The notes beneath the pieces are model-generated. The model was given only the letters and a program-made list of their open reading frames with translations, did not search any database and had not been told where the DNA came from. From contig NZ_BAFB01000005.1 of NCBI RefSeq assembly GCF_000248075.1, positions 62,001-126,000 on the forward strand: a stretch of DNA of 64,000 nucleotides. Direction: 5' to 3'. The position numbers and the translations under genes are program-made. Each line of letters starts with the position of its first letter. Positions within the stretch are counted from its first letter, which is position 1. The stretch is from Gordonia otitidis NBRC 100426 (GTDB taxonomy: Bacteria; Actinomycetota; Actinomycetes; Mycobacteriales; Mycobacteriaceae). Below are positions 15,262 to 24,814 of the stretch, piece after piece.

Positions 15262-16569
15262 GTGGTGTACCCGACCGAAGGTGGTGATGCTCCCGACGTC
15301 GTGATCGTCGGTGCGGGTAGTGCGGGATCGGTCCTCGCCGAGCGGCTGTCGCGTCACGATCAGCGGTCGGTGCTCGTGCTCGAGCAGGGGCCGGACGACT
15401 GGCCGGACGCCGAAGCCCTCGATCTGCGGAGGCTACCGATCTCCGAGGACGAGCCGTTCGTGACCCACCACGGTGGATCGCCGGATCTGTCGATCGTTCG
15501 CGGACGCGGACTCGGCGGGTCCGCGACCGTGAACGGCGCCTACTTCATGCGGTGGCACCGCGACGACTTCGATACCTGGCAGGGGACGTGGACCGCTGAC
15601 GCCATCGACGAGGCCTACACCGAGCTCGACGCGACGATGGCGGTCCATCCCTACACTGACGGCGAGCTCGCCCCGACCGCGCGCGCGTTCGAACGGTACT
15701 GGGGAGCGCGTTGTCCCACCCGGCCGCTCGATGAGAAGTGGCCGGTCGTCGGAGTCAATCGAGTGCGTTCCAACAGCCTCGACGGTGCTCGCCGTACCTC
15801 CGCCGAGGCGTACCTGCGTCCGCATCTGACCCGACCGAACCTCCGGGTCCGCACCGGTGCACGGGTCGATCGACTACTCATGGCCGGCGGTGATGCACTC
15901 GGGGTGGTGTGCGACGGTCGGGAGATACACGCAGGGGAGGTCATTCTGTGCGCCGGGACGCTCGGCACCGCGCGAGTGCTGATACGGTCCGGGATCGGCG
16001 GTGCGCAGTTGCAGGTGCACGAGCACCGAGAGGTGCTGGTCGGGTACCGCCTGCGTGAGCAGTACCGACGGGGTCCGCTCCTGCCGACGGTGGTCCACAC
16101 CGCCGACGGTCTCGAAATCCGTTGCTACCGCGATGATTTTGCGCGGTATGTCAGCGGTATGGCCCTGTCGGGGCCCGCTGTCGGAATCGCCGCGATGCGT
16201 CCCGGCGCGTCGGGAGACGTGTACCTCCACGGTGACGCGGTCGGCATCCGACTCGGTCCGCCCGCCGCCGACGTGCGTGAGCGACTGACGCGCAGCGCGC
16301 GAGACGTGGTCGCGATGTTGACCTCGTCGGTGTTCGGTGCACTCGTCGATGCCGAATCGATCCGGGTCGACCCTGTCCTGCGGACCTCCCAGCATGCCTG
16401 GGGCTCGATGCCGATGGGCGACCGGACGGACTGGCTCGGTGGTGTCCACGGCGTGCGACACCTGCGGATCGTCGATGGCTCCATTCTTCCGACCGCGGGC
16501 CGCAGCGGACCGCACGCCACGACGATGATGGTCGCTGCCGTGATCGGCGACGCGCTCGCGACCCGCTGA
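15262..16569 (+). CDS. mftG: MftG, mycofactocin-associated GMC oxidoreductase
   Basis: 435 residues from a GTG, 21 bp after mftF (a second GTG three bases later is equally possible). The FAD-binding GAGSAGSVLAERLS motif is near the N-terminus, the GMC signature GRGLGGSATVNGAYF follows at about 75, and the C-terminus has HAWGSMPMG and IVDGSILPTAGRSGPHATTMMVA, which carry the conserved active-site and FAD residues. Reports on the mycobacterial protein describe MftG as the enzyme that reoxidises mycofactocinol and feeds electrons to respiration. It closes the second half of the locus. Confidence 0.93.
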   Translation: MVYPTEGGDAPDVVIVGAGSAGSVLAERLSRHDQRSVLVLEQGPDDWPDAEALDLRRLPISEDEPFVTHHGGSPDLSIVRGRGLGGSATVNGAYFMRWHRDDFDTWQGTWTADAIDEAYTELDATMAVHPYTDGELAPTARAFERYWGARCPTRPLDEKWPVVGVNRVRSNSLDGARRTSAEAYLRPHLTRPNLRVRTGARVDRLLMAGGDALGVVCDGREIHAGEVILCAGTLGTARVLIRSGIGGAQLQVHEHREVLVGYRLREQYRRGPLLPTVVHTADGLEIRCYRDDFARYVSGMALSGPAVGIAAMRPGASGDVYLHGDAVGIRLGPPAADVRERLTRSARDVVAMLTSSVFGALVDAESIRVDPVLRTSQHAWGSMPMGDRTDWLGGVHGVRHLRIVDGSILPTAGRSGPHATTMMVAAVIGDALATR

Positions 16570-16671
16570 CCGCGGTTCTCGAGAGGTCCGCGGCCACTCT
16601 GCCACGCCACCGAGGTCCGTTTATCGTCTCGATCGCCAGGCACAAGCCCGGAACGCGCCCAGGACAGTCAA

Positions 16672-16698
16672 ACATGGGATGTTAGGATGTACCCATGT
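16672..16698. promoter_or_regulatory. Inverted repeat across the start of the GntR gene
   Basis: ACATGGG (16672-16678) and CCCATGT (16692-16698) are perfect arms 13 bp apart; the right arm contains the ATG of the GntR gene. It could be an autoregulatory site. No ribosome-binding sequence is visible in the spacer, so the mRNA may be leaderless or nearly so. Confidence 0.35.
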
Positions 16699-17372
16699 CC
16701 GATGTCATCGAGCGTCCCAGGCGGACCAGCGAACTCGTCGTGGAGCGGATGGAGAGGCTCATCCGCGACGGCGAGTGGCCGGTGGGCACCTGTATCCCGG
16801 CCGAACCGCAACTGGTGAAGCATTTCGGAGTGGGGCGCAACACGATTCGCGAGGCGGTGCGAGCTCTCGAACACTCGGGAATGCTCGTCCCGCGCCGCGG
16901 TGACGGTACCTACGTGCGTAGCGCCAACACATTCGCCGCCGCGATGACCCGCATGGCGACGTCGGAAATGCTGGAGTTGCTGCAAGTGCGGCGGGCGTTG
17001 GAATCAGAGGCGGCCGCAGGCGCGGCACGAGACGCCACCGCGGACGCGAAGCGCACCCTGCGGGACGCGCTCGACCGTGCGGAGGCCATCCTCGCGACCG
17101 GTGACATCGACGCGTACGCCGATGCCGACATCGACTTCCATACCGAACTCGTTGCGGCGTCGGGGAATCCGCTGTTGATCGAGATCTACTCCGGCGTCCT
17201 CGAAGTGATGCATCGCACCCACGCCGACATCGCGGAGTTGTCGATCTCGGCCAACATGCATCCGGCTGGGCACCGCGACGTGGTCGCCGCGATCGATGTG
17301 GGCGACGAGCAGGCGGCGCGTGCAGCCGTCGTCGACTACCTCGCCGAGGCGGAAGGGAGTGTGCGTCGGTGA
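16695..17372 (+). CDS. GntR-family regulator, FCD (FadR-like) subgroup
   Basis: 225 residues. The winged helix-turn-helix (PAEPQLVKHFGVGRNTIREAVRALEHSGMLVPRRGDGTYV in shortened form) occupies about 34-75, and an all-helical FCD ligand domain follows, with the metal-binding acid/His pattern including DFHTELVAASGN and HRDVVAAI. FCD regulators usually sense small organic acids. Its stop overlaps the start of the downstream transporter (GTGA), so it most likely controls that transporter in response to the transported compound. Confidence 0.88.
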   Translation: MSDVIERPRRTSELVVERMERLIRDGEWPVGTCIPAEPQLVKHFGVGRNTIREAVRALEHSGMLVPRRGDGTYVRSANTFAAAMTRMATSEMLELLQVRRALESEAAAGAARDATADAKRTLRDALDRAEAILATGDIDAYADADIDFHTELVAASGNPLLIEIYSGVLEVMHRTHADIAELSISANMHPAGHRDVVAAIDVGDEQAARAAVVDYLAEAEGSVRR

Positions 17373-18646
17373 GCGGAACATCGGGCGCCGCATCGTCGAC
17401 ACAGGCGCCGTCGACACACGCGCCGTCGACGACCCCCGAGACCCCGACCGAGCATTCTCTTCGTCGCAATCCCGGCGAATTACGGGGTGTGGCAGCGATT
17501 CTCGCTGCTGTCGGGATCATGCTGGTCGCCGCCAACCTGCGTCCACCCGTCGTCTCCGTTGCGCCGTTGATCGACGTCATCCGCGATGATCTCGGATTCT
17601 CCAGTGCCACAGCGGGGTTGCTGACCACGCTTCCGGTGCTGTTCTTCGGACTCACCGCCCCGATCGCGCCGCGGCTTGCGGCGAGGTGGGGGATCGAGCG
17701 GACGATCTTCGCCTCACTGATCGTCCTGGTGGCCGGAATCCTGTTGCGTCTCATCCCCTCTGTGGCCACTCTCTTCCTCGGGTCAGCGGTCCTCGGAGCC
17801 GCGATCGGTGTGTGCAACGTGGTGTTGCCCGCCTTGATCAAGCGCGATTTCGCGCATCGGTCGGGTCTGATGACAGGTCTGTACTCGATGACCCTGTCGG
17901 GCGGGGCCGCGGTCACCGCCGCGGTCATGGTGCCGTTGGACACGGCGCTCAACGAGAACTGGCGTATGTCACTGGCGATGTGGGCGCTGCTGGCGATCGT
18001 CGCCATCGTCGTCTGGCTTCCGCAACTGCGCCGGGTGCACACCGTCGCGGTGGGTCCGCGGGCTCCCGGGCTCTGGCGTGATCCGATCGCCTGGGCGATC
18101 ACCGTCTACATGGCTGCCCAGTCGTTCATCTTCTACACGTTCAGTGCGTGGCTCCCGCAGTACCTGATCGACCACGGTAGTTCTGCCGCGAGTGCCGGGA
18201 CCGTGTTGGCGATCGGCCAGGTCGTCGCACTGATTATGTCGTTGGTCGCCCCGATCATCGCGGGGCGCTTCGCTGATCAGCGTCTGGTGACACTCGGATT
18301 CCTGGCCATCTGCGCGGCAGGTTTCGTCGGGCTCGTCTTCACCGACCATGCGACGGTCTTGTGGGTGTGCATGGTGATGCTCGGACCGGGTGCGGCCATC
18401 AGCCTGGCCCTGTTGTTCATGGTGCTGCGCAGTTCGTCTGCCACCCAGACCGGCCAGGTGTCAGGCATGTCGCAGTCGGTTGGGTACATCCTCGCCGCGG
18501 CCGGTCCCATCGCGATCGGGTGGATTCACGACGCCACCGGATCGTGGTCGATTGCTTTCGGCATCCTGGCGCTGGCCGTGATCCCTCAGGGGCTTGCCAC
18601 GCTGCTCGCCGCCAAGAACGTGCGGATGCCCAGTCACCTCGACTGA
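17369..18646 (+). CDS. MFS transporter, CynX/NimT (cyanate permease-like) family
   Basis: 425 residues with about 12 hydrophobic segments. The N-terminal helix signature VAANLRPPVVSVAPLIDVI and the following GLLTTLPVLFFGLTAP are typical of the CynX/NimT group of the major facilitator superfamily, which includes cyanate and nitroimidazole transporters. The first 45 residues are a Ser/Thr/Pro-rich cytoplasmic tail. The start is a GTG overlapping the GntR stop. Substrate cannot be read from the sequence; the coupled FCD regulator suggests an organic anion. Confidence 0.85.
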   Translation: MSGTSGAASSTQAPSTHAPSTTPETPTEHSLRRNPGELRGVAAILAAVGIMLVAANLRPPVVSVAPLIDVIRDDLGFSSATAGLLTTLPVLFFGLTAPIAPRLAARWGIERTIFASLIVLVAGILLRLIPSVATLFLGSAVLGAAIGVCNVVLPALIKRDFAHRSGLMTGLYSMTLSGGAAVTAAVMVPLDTALNENWRMSLAMWALLAIVAIVVWLPQLRRVHTVAVGPRAPGLWRDPIAWAITVYMAAQSFIFYTFSAWLPQYLIDHGSSAASAGTVLAIGQVVALIMSLVAPIIAGRFADQRLVTLGFLAICAAGFVGLVFTDHATVLWVCMVMLGPGAAISLALLFMVLRSSSATQTGQVSGMSQSVGYILAAAGPIAIGWIHDATGSWSIAFGILALAVIPQGLATLLAAKNVRMPSHLD

Positions 18647-18675
18647 TCGAGCGTCGCGGCACTCGATCAGTCGAG
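18638..18675. terminator. Perfect 14-bp stem-loop containing the MFS stop codon
   Basis: CTCGACTGATCGAG (18638-18651) pairs perfectly with CTCGATCAGTCGAG (18662-18675) around a 10-nt loop. The MFS stop codon TGA (18644-18646) lies in the left arm. There is no T-tract. The most likely role is intrinsic termination after the MFS gene. Confidence 0.6.
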
Positions 18676-18814
18676 GAGATCATCGGTGTGTGACCCCGAC
18701 CGCGTCGGCAATTGCCCGGGGCAGAAGGGCAGCGACGCGGGGCCGTAGACTGGCGAGGACGTCAGACCGGCGAAAAGTCGTGCTCGCTGGTGCTCGGCGG
18801 GCTAGGAGGAAGTG

Positions 18815-20815
18815 ATGACCGCCGTGGACAGTGCACCGCGGGCCACCGCGGCACGCAGTCGCCCGACCATGATCTTCGGAGCGGCTTTCGCGGTCGCCCT
18901 GATCGGCATCGTGATCTATGCGCTCGTCAGCGGCGACGCTCGCCACCTCGAGAGCGGCGACCCGTTCCCCGGTACCCTCACCGCGGCCGCTGACGTCGTC
19001 GGATACTTCCTCGGTTTCCTTGCCGCCGCGCTGACAATGGGTGGACTGGTCTTCGTGATCACCGCGTCACACCCGGACGATCACGGCACGATCGACGTGA
19101 CCGGGTATCGCACACATCTGATGATCGGTCGACTCTCCGTGGCCTGGGCCGTGTTGTCGTGGTTGATGGTTGCCGTGGCGGCAGCAGACGCGTCGGGGAC
19201 GACTCCGTGGCGGCTGGTGACCGAGGGATATCTCGGGCAGGGGATCGGAGTCAGCGAGACCGCGGTCGCATGGATCGTGATGGCCGTCTGCGCCACCGTG
19301 ATCGCCGTACTGATCAGGTGCTCGCTCGGGTGGATGATGCACGTCGTCCTGCTGATTCCGTCGGTGATCGCGATGGTCGCACTACCCATGGCGAGCAACG
19401 CGGGCCAGGGACCCAATCACGACTACAACACGAGTCTCGGTATCGGATTCTCGCTGGCCGTCGGGCTCTCGCTCGGATTCCGGGTGGCGTGGGCGAGCGC
19501 GCCGCGTATCGAATCCGACGCCGCGGGCCCCGTGGTCCACCGCCGCAGTGCTCTCATTCTCGTCATCAGCGACGCGGTGGCTGTCGTCTATGCGCTGGGC
19601 CTCATCGCATTCCTGTTGCCCGCGCGGTACGCCTTCGACACCGCGTTCGGCATCGCCGCCATCATCCTGCTCGTGCTCCTGGCGGCGACGCTCGGATCGA
19701 GTGTGCAGTCCTACCGTGCGGCTCGACGCGGGGACGTCGACGACGAGGCCGGCCGTCGAATCGTGACCGCCGGCGCCGTGCTGATGGTCGGAGCCGTTGC
19801 CTGCTGGACGGTGATGGACACCCGTGTCGCGCCAGGACTGCTTGCCCACAAGTTCTCGGCGTGGGACGTGTTCTTGGGATACGAACTGCCCGGAGCACCG
19901 ACAGCGTGGAAGCTCGCCACCTACTGGCGGTTCGACCTGTTGATCGGCGTTGCAGCGGTCGTGGCGATCGTCGTGTATCTGATCGGTGTGCGTCGACTGC
20001 GCCGGCGCGGCGACGAATGGCCCGTCGGCCGCACCATCTCGTGGGTCCTCGGTTGTCTCGTCGTGGTGGTCGTCACGGGATCGGGCGTGCGCGCGTACGG
20101 TTCGGCGATGTTCAGCGTGCACATGGCAGAACACATGGCGCTCAACATGTTCGCGCCCGTGCTACTGGTGCTCGGCGCTCCCGCCACCCTGGCGTTACGC
20201 GCCCTTTCCGCGGCCCACGGCGATGCGCCTCCCGGCCCGCGCGAGTGGTTGCTGCGGGTGCTGCACTCCAAGGTGACCGCGGTGCTGTCCAACCCGATCG
20301 TCGCACTGGCGGTGTTCGTGTTGTCGCTCTACGTCGTCTACTTCACCGGGATCTTCGGGACGCTGACGCGCTACCACTGGGGTCACGTGCTGCTGACCGT
20401 GCACTTCATCATCGTCGGCTACCTCTTCTACTGGGTCATCATCGGCATCGACCCCGGACCGCGTCGAATCCCGTTCCTGGCGCGCATCGGACTGTTGTTC
20501 GCCGTGATGCCATTCCATGCGTTCTTCGGTATCGCGCTGATGACGATGTCGACAGTGGTCGGCGACAAGTTCTACAGCGAACTGATGCTGCCGTGGGTGA
20601 CCGACCGCCTCCACGACCAGTGGCTCGGCGGTGCCATCGCCTGGGGTGCCAGCGAGGTCCCCGTCGTACTGGTCGTGGTCGCCATCGTCGCGCAGTGGGC
20701 CAAGGTCGACCGCCGCGAGGCGAACCGCGGCGACCGCCACGCCGACACCTACGAGGACACCGAACTCGACGCGTACAACGCCATGCTCGACGAGTTGTCG
20801 AAGTCTCGTCGATGA
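18815..20815 (+). CDS. CopD-CtaG fusion membrane protein (copper handling / cytochrome oxidase assembly)
   Basis: 666 residues from ATG 18815, with AGGAGG 5 bp upstream; a GTG directly before it is also in frame. The N-terminal half has about eight hydrophobic helices of the CopD copper-resistance type. The C-terminal half is a caa3-type CtaG domain, marked by SVHMAEHMALNMFAPVLLVLGAP and later helices with AVMPFHAFFGIALM. Such proteins are thought to pass copper to cytochrome oxidase or move it across the membrane. The same architecture is found in M. tuberculosis Rv0102, next to copper ATPase ctpB, which matches the neighbourhood here. Confidence 0.85.
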   Translation: MTAVDSAPRATAARSRPTMIFGAAFAVALIGIVIYALVSGDARHLESGDPFPGTLTAAADVVGYFLGFLAAALTMGGLVFVITASHPDDHGTIDVTGYRTHLMIGRLSVAWAVLSWLMVAVAAADASGTTPWRLVTEGYLGQGIGVSETAVAWIVMAVCATVIAVLIRCSLGWMMHVVLLIPSVIAMVALPMASNAGQGPNHDYNTSLGIGFSLAVGLSLGFRVAWASAPRIESDAAGPVVHRRSALILVISDAVAVVYALGLIAFLLPARYAFDTAFGIAAIILLVLLAATLGSSVQSYRAARRGDVDDEAGRRIVTAGAVLMVGAVACWTVMDTRVAPGLLAHKFSAWDVFLGYELPGAPTAWKLATYWRFDLLIGVAAVVAIVVYLIGVRRLRRRGDEWPVGRTISWVLGCLVVVVVTGSGVRAYGSAMFSVHMAEHMALNMFAPVLLVLGAPATLALRALSAAHGDAPPGPREWLLRVLHSKVTAVLSNPIVALAVFVLSLYVVYFTGIFGTLTRYHWGHVLLTVHFIIVGYLFYWVIIGIDPGPRRIPFLARIGLLFAVMPFHAFFGIALMTMSTVVGDKFYSELMLPWVTDRLHDQWLGGAIAWGASEVPVVLVVVAIVAQWAKVDRREANRGDRHADTYEDTELDAYNAMLDELSKSRR

Positions 20816-20881
20816 GCAGAACAGAGTCCTCCGGTCGAGTCGGAACGTCGCGCGGCGTGACCGCAGGGGGAGGATGACGAC

Positions 20882-21502
20882 GTGCGGTGTGAGGTGGCGC
20901 GGGAGTCGCTGTCGGCGCGCATCGACGGCGAGCGCGAGTCGGTGCCCGCTGCCCGCGTGGACGAGCATCTCGCGCAGTGCCCCGGGTGCGAGCGCTGGTA
21001 CGCCTCCGCTCGGGGAATGAACTTCGCCGCCGCCGACCTGGCGCCGGACCTCAGCACGACGATCCTCGAGGCGTCACGGACATCGCAGCACCCCCACGGC
21101 GGACACCGTCGGTACGAGGTCGGCGTGAGTCGGGTCGCGACCGCGTTACGCGGCGGATCGGTGGCGTGTGCCGTTGCGGTGGTCGTGTTGTGCTTCGGCT
21201 ACCTGACCGGCTCGGCTCCGCTCTGGTATCCGGTGGTTCAGGGTGTGCTCGCTGTCTGTGCCGTCGGGCTGGCCGTAGCCGCCTCGGTCGACTCGCGGCG
21301 TGCCCGAACCGCGCGGGCCGCCGTCGAACCTGCCGCCGTCGAACCTACAACTGCCTCTTCCTCCGACGCTGTTTTGGACCATGACGTCGCCGGTGCCGAC
21401 GGCCGGGGCGTCGAGGACGATTCGACGTCGGACGTGCTCGACCTCACCGCGCTGCGCGCGCGTCGACACCAGGGCCCGCCGACAGGCGACACCCGGCGCT
21501 GA
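20882..21502 (+). CDS. zf-HC2 (anti-sigma-like) membrane protein
   Basis: 206 residues from a GTG with GGGGGAGG about 10 bp upstream. The N-terminal 45 residues hold the zf-HC2 pattern HLAQCPGC plus an upstream Cys (CEVARESLSARIDGE), as in ZAS-type anti-sigma factors. Two hydrophobic segments follow (about 90-108 and 117-135), then an acidic, probably disordered tail. Anti-sigma factors of this kind respond to thiol or metal state. The nearest sigma factor is the SigC homologue 4 kb away on the other strand; partnership is speculative. It follows the CtaG gene by 66 bp. Confidence 0.7.
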   Translation: MRCEVARESLSARIDGERESVPAARVDEHLAQCPGCERWYASARGMNFAAADLAPDLSTTILEASRTSQHPHGGHRRYEVGVSRVATALRGGSVACAVAVVVLCFGYLTGSAPLWYPVVQGVLAVCAVGLAVAASVDSRRARTARAAVEPAAVEPTTASSSDAVLDHDVAGADGRGVEDDSTSDVLDLTALRARRHQGPPTGDTRR

Positions 21503-21534
21503 CGACGGTCAGGCCCCCATCTGCGGGGTTCGGA

Positions 21535-23820
21535 TCAGCGACGGTTCCCGAAATGCTGCAGCCGCAGGCTGTTGGAGACGACGAACAACGACGACAGCGC
21601 CATGGCGGCGCCTGCGATCAGCGGGTTGAGCACACCGGCCGCAGCGATCGGAATGGCCGCGACGTTGTAGCCGAACGCCCAGATCAGGTTGGTCCGGATC
21701 GTGCGCTGCGTGGCGCGCGCCAGGCTCAGCGCGGCGGGGGCGGCGCGTAGGTCGTCGCGCACCAACACCACGTCCGCTGCGCCGATCGCGACGTCGGTGC
21801 CGCGTCCGATGGCCAGCCCGAGGTCGGCGGTCGCGAGTGCTGGCCCGTCGTTGATGCCGTCGCCGACCATCGCCACCGATCGTCCGGACTCCTGCAGTTC
21901 ACGGATCGCGTCGACCTTGGCGTCGGGTAGGACCTCGGCGATCACCTCTGTGATGCCCACCTCGTCGGCCACCGCGCGTGCGGCTCCCTCGTTGTCGCCG
22001 GTGAGCAGCACCGTGCGCATGCCCGCTGCCTGCAGCGCTGCGATGGCCGGGACAGCGCTCGGCTTGAGGGTGTCTGCGACGGCGATCATCCCGGCGAGTC
22101 GGCCGTCGACGGCCACGTAGATCACGGTTTCGCCCCTGGCTTCTGCATCACGTCGACGACGCGCCGTCGCGGCGGGTACGACGACCGAGTGCGACACCCA
22201 GCGCGGTGAACCGACCGTGACGCGGTGACCGTCGACCGTTCCGACGACTCCGCGGCCCGGTTCGGCACGGAAGTCGGACACCTCGGGGCGGTGTTCGTCG
22301 TCGACAGCGGACACGATCGCCGAGCCGACCGCGTGTTCGGACGCCGATTCGACAGCTGCCGCGAGGGCGAGCAGACGGTCGTCGGGCACCTGCGACTCGT
22401 CGTCCGCGGAAACCTGGGTGACTGACAGAGCGCCCTCGGTGACGGTGCCGGTCTTGTCGAAGACGACGGTGTCGATGTACCTCGACGTATCCAGGGCTTG
22501 ATAGCCCTTCAGGAAGATACCCAGTTGGGCGCCCCGACCCGTCGCCACCATCACGGCGATCGGCGTCGCGAGACCGAGCGCGCACGGACAAGCGATGACG
22601 AGCACTGCGAGTCCTGCCGCGACGGCACGGTCGACGGGCCCGCCTGCGAGGAGCCACGCGCCGACGGTGACCACGGCGATCGCGATGACGACGGGGACGA
22701 ACACACCCGCGACGCGGTCCGCGAGACGCTGGGCGTTGGCCTTGCCGGTCTGGGCTTCCTCGACCAGGCGCATCATGCCCGCGAATGCGGTGTCGGGTCC
22801 GACGGCCGCGGCCTCGACGACGAGCCGTCCGTTGAGTGCTGTGGTTCCGCCGATCACCGGCTCGCCCGGTTCGACGTCGACCGGCTTCGATTCGCCGGTC
22901 ATCGCACTCATGTCGACGGCTGCGGACCCCTCGATGACCAGACCGTCGGTACCGATCGTCTCGCCCGGACGGACGACGAAACGTTGCCCCTCGGAGAGTT
23001 CACCGGCGGGGATGCGCATTTCGGTGCCGTCGCGTAGCAGGACCGAGACGTCCTTCGCGCCGAGCGCTGCCAGCGCCCGAAGGGCACCACCCGCCCGTGA
23101 GCGGGCGCGCGCTTCGAAGTAGCGGCCGGCGAGGACGAGGACGGTGACGCCTGTCGCGACCTCCAGGTAGATCGAGTCGGCGCTCCAGATCGCCGACCAC
23201 ACGCCCTGCGAGCTGCTCGAACCGGTGTCGGCGGCGAAGAACATCGAATAGAGCGACCATACTGTGGCCGCCAGCACGCCCAGCGTGACCAGTGTTTCCA
23301 TCGTCGCGTTGCGGGTACGCAGATTCTTGGCGGCGACACGATAGAACGGCCACGCACACCACGTGAGGATCGGTGTCGCGAGTGCGAGGAGAAGCCACTG
23401 CCATCCCGTGAACCGTGTGGACGGAACCACTGCGAACACGATCGACAGATCGGCGAGGGGGATGAAGAGGATCAGAGCGACCGCGAGCCGTCGGAAGAGC
23501 CGCTTGGCCTCGTCGCCGTCGGTGTCCGGGATGGGTGTCGGGGTGTCGCTGCGGACACTCGCGCCGTATCCCGTCGCGTCGACGACCTCGCACAGCGCGT
23601 CGGCACTGACGTCGTCGGCTGCGTCGATGGTCGCCACCCGCGTGGCGTAGTTCACCGACGCCTTGACGCCGTCGACCTTGTTGAGCTTGCGTTCGACCCG
23701 GGCCGCGCATGCGCCGCATGACATTCCGGTCACATCGAGCTGGATGCGCTGCGGTCCCGTGTGCTGCGCGGCCTCGCGCTGCCCGGTCCCTGTGCTCGTG
23801 GGGGATTCCAGCGTGGTCAC
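21535..23820 (-). CDS. Copper-translocating P-type ATPase (P1B type)
   Basis: 761 residues from the GTG at 23820 (GAGG just upstream). Domains in order: heavy-metal-associated domain with GMSCGAC (Cys35, Cys38); transmembrane helices; actuator loop with TGES; the ion-binding CPC motif in [12 protein letters not shown], which marks Cu(I) transport; the phosphorylation site DKTGT; and the hinge [10 protein letters not shown]. It pumps copper across the inner membrane; of the mycobacterial paralogues it resembles CtpA/CtpB/CtpV, and I cannot separate export from metallation roles by eye. It is convergent with the CtaG/zf-HC2 pair, with only 32 bp between them. Confidence 0.93.
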   Translation of the reverse strand: MTTLESPTSTGTGQREAAQHTGPQRIQLDVTGMSCGACAARVERKLNKVDGVKASVNYATRVATIDAADDVSADALCEVVDATGYGASVRSDTPTPIPDTDGDEAKRLFRRLAVALILFIPLADLSIVFAVVPSTRFTGWQWLLLALATPILTWCAWPFYRVAAKNLRTRNATMETLVTLGVLAATVWSLYSMFFAADTGSSSSQGVWSAIWSADSIYLEVATGVTVLVLAGRYFEARARSRAGGALRALAALGAKDVSVLLRDGTEMRIPAGELSEGQRFVVRPGETIGTDGLVIEGSAAVDMSAMTGESKPVDVEPGEPVIGGTTALNGRLVVEAAAVGPDTAFAGMMRLVEEAQTGKANAQRLADRVAGVFVPVVIAIAVVTVGAWLLAGGPVDRAVAAGLAVLVIACPCALGLATPIAVMVATGRGAQLGIFLKGYQALDTSRYIDTVVFDKTGTVTEGALSVTQVSADDESQVPDDRLLALAAAVESASEHAVGSAIVSAVDDEHRPEVSDFRAEPGRGVVGTVDGHRVTVGSPRWVSHSVVVPAATARRRRDAEARGETVIYVAVDGRLAGMIAVADTLKPSAVPAIAALQAAGMRTVLLTGDNEGAARAVADEVGITEVIAEVLPDAKVDAIRELQESGRSVAMVGDGINDGPALATADLGLAIGRGTDVAIGAADVVLVRDDLRAAPAALSLARATQRTIRTNLIWAFGYNVAAIPIAAAGVLNPLIAGAAMALSSLFVVSNSLRLQHFGNRR

Positions 23821-24015
23821 ATGATCCTCGATCTCTTCGTCCGCGTGGCGCGTCGCAGCGTCGAAGACGATCCCGATGCTTCGGTGAGGGTGTCCTGGGA
23901 TCGTCTGATCACGATGGTCGCGCACGTACTCCTAAAAGTATGTCGTCCGCGGGTGCCGAATGGTTCCCCGAACTCTCTCGCGGATTCTGACGGGTGCCAG
24001 GCGAGGCGGCCGGTG

Positions 24016-24759
24016 TCAGATGAACGTCTGCCAGTAGTCCCAGAACTCGACCAGGATGGCAGCGATCACGATCGCGTACCAGACCGGCAGCAGTACCCAG
24101 AGCCAGCCACGGATCTCGCGCCCGCGGTCACTGTCACCGATGACGCGGTTGATGCTCAGGATGAGGATGATCGGCACGACGACCCATACCACCAGGCAGT
24201 ACGGGCACAACGCGTGGATCTTGTACAGCGCGGAGTACGCGAGGAAGTTGACGAAGACGAAGCCTGCGAAGCTGCCGAGTGCCAAGCCGAGCCAGTACCA
24301 GCGCGGCAATGAGATCCCGGCGACCGCGAGGACGCCTGTGACGATCACCACCGAGAACGCGGCGATTCCGATCAGCGGGTTGGGGAATCCGAACAGCCCT
24401 GCCTGCCAACTCTTCATCACCGAACCGCAGGAGATCACCGGGTTGATCGAGCAACTCGGCACGTAGTCCGGGTTCTGCAGCAGGTGGATCTTCTCGATCG
24501 TCAGCGTCGCCGCCGCGACGAATCCGATCACACCCAGGATCAGCAGCACCAAACCGGTGGGACGGCCCACACGCACCAGGCCGAGCAGTCCGCTCGACGA
24601 CGCGTCCACGTCGTCCGGGGACCGGCGTACGGCGGCGTCGGGCGTCTTCTCCGACTTCTGGGCCTCAGCGGTGCCGTCGACTCCGGCGGTGCCCTCTACC
24701 GTGTCGGTGTCGGAGTTGGTCGCCGGGTGTGGGGTGTTGTCGGCATGTGTCGTGCTCAT
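24016..24759 (-). CDS. Vitamin K epoxide reductase (VKOR) family protein
   Basis: 247 residues. A 60-residue acidic, disordered N-terminus leads to five hydrophobic helices. The loop cysteines are in CSINPVISCGSVM (between helices 1 and 2) and the active-site pair is CPYC. Bacterial VKOR oxidises the DsbA-like oxidant and passes electrons to quinone, so it does the job of DsbB in actinobacteria. The DsbA-like gene lies 55 bp upstream on the same strand, which makes a complete disulfide-forming pair. Confidence 0.93.
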   Translation of the reverse strand: MSTTHADNTPHPATNSDTDTVEGTAGVDGTAEAQKSEKTPDAAVRRSPDDVDASSSGLLGLVRVGRPTGLVLLILGVIGFVAAATLTIEKIHLLQNPDYVPSCSINPVISCGSVMKSWQAGLFGFPNPLIGIAAFSVVIVTGVLAVAGISLPRWYWLGLALGSFAGFVFVNFLAYSALYKIHALCPYCLVVWVVVPIILILSINRVIGDSDRGREIRGWLWVLLPVWYAIVIAAILVEFWDYWQTFI

Positions 24760-24814
24760 GGTGTGTGCCTCGTGTATCGGATGCCGCGGGGGGCGTGGTG
24801 CGGTGTTCTCGGGT

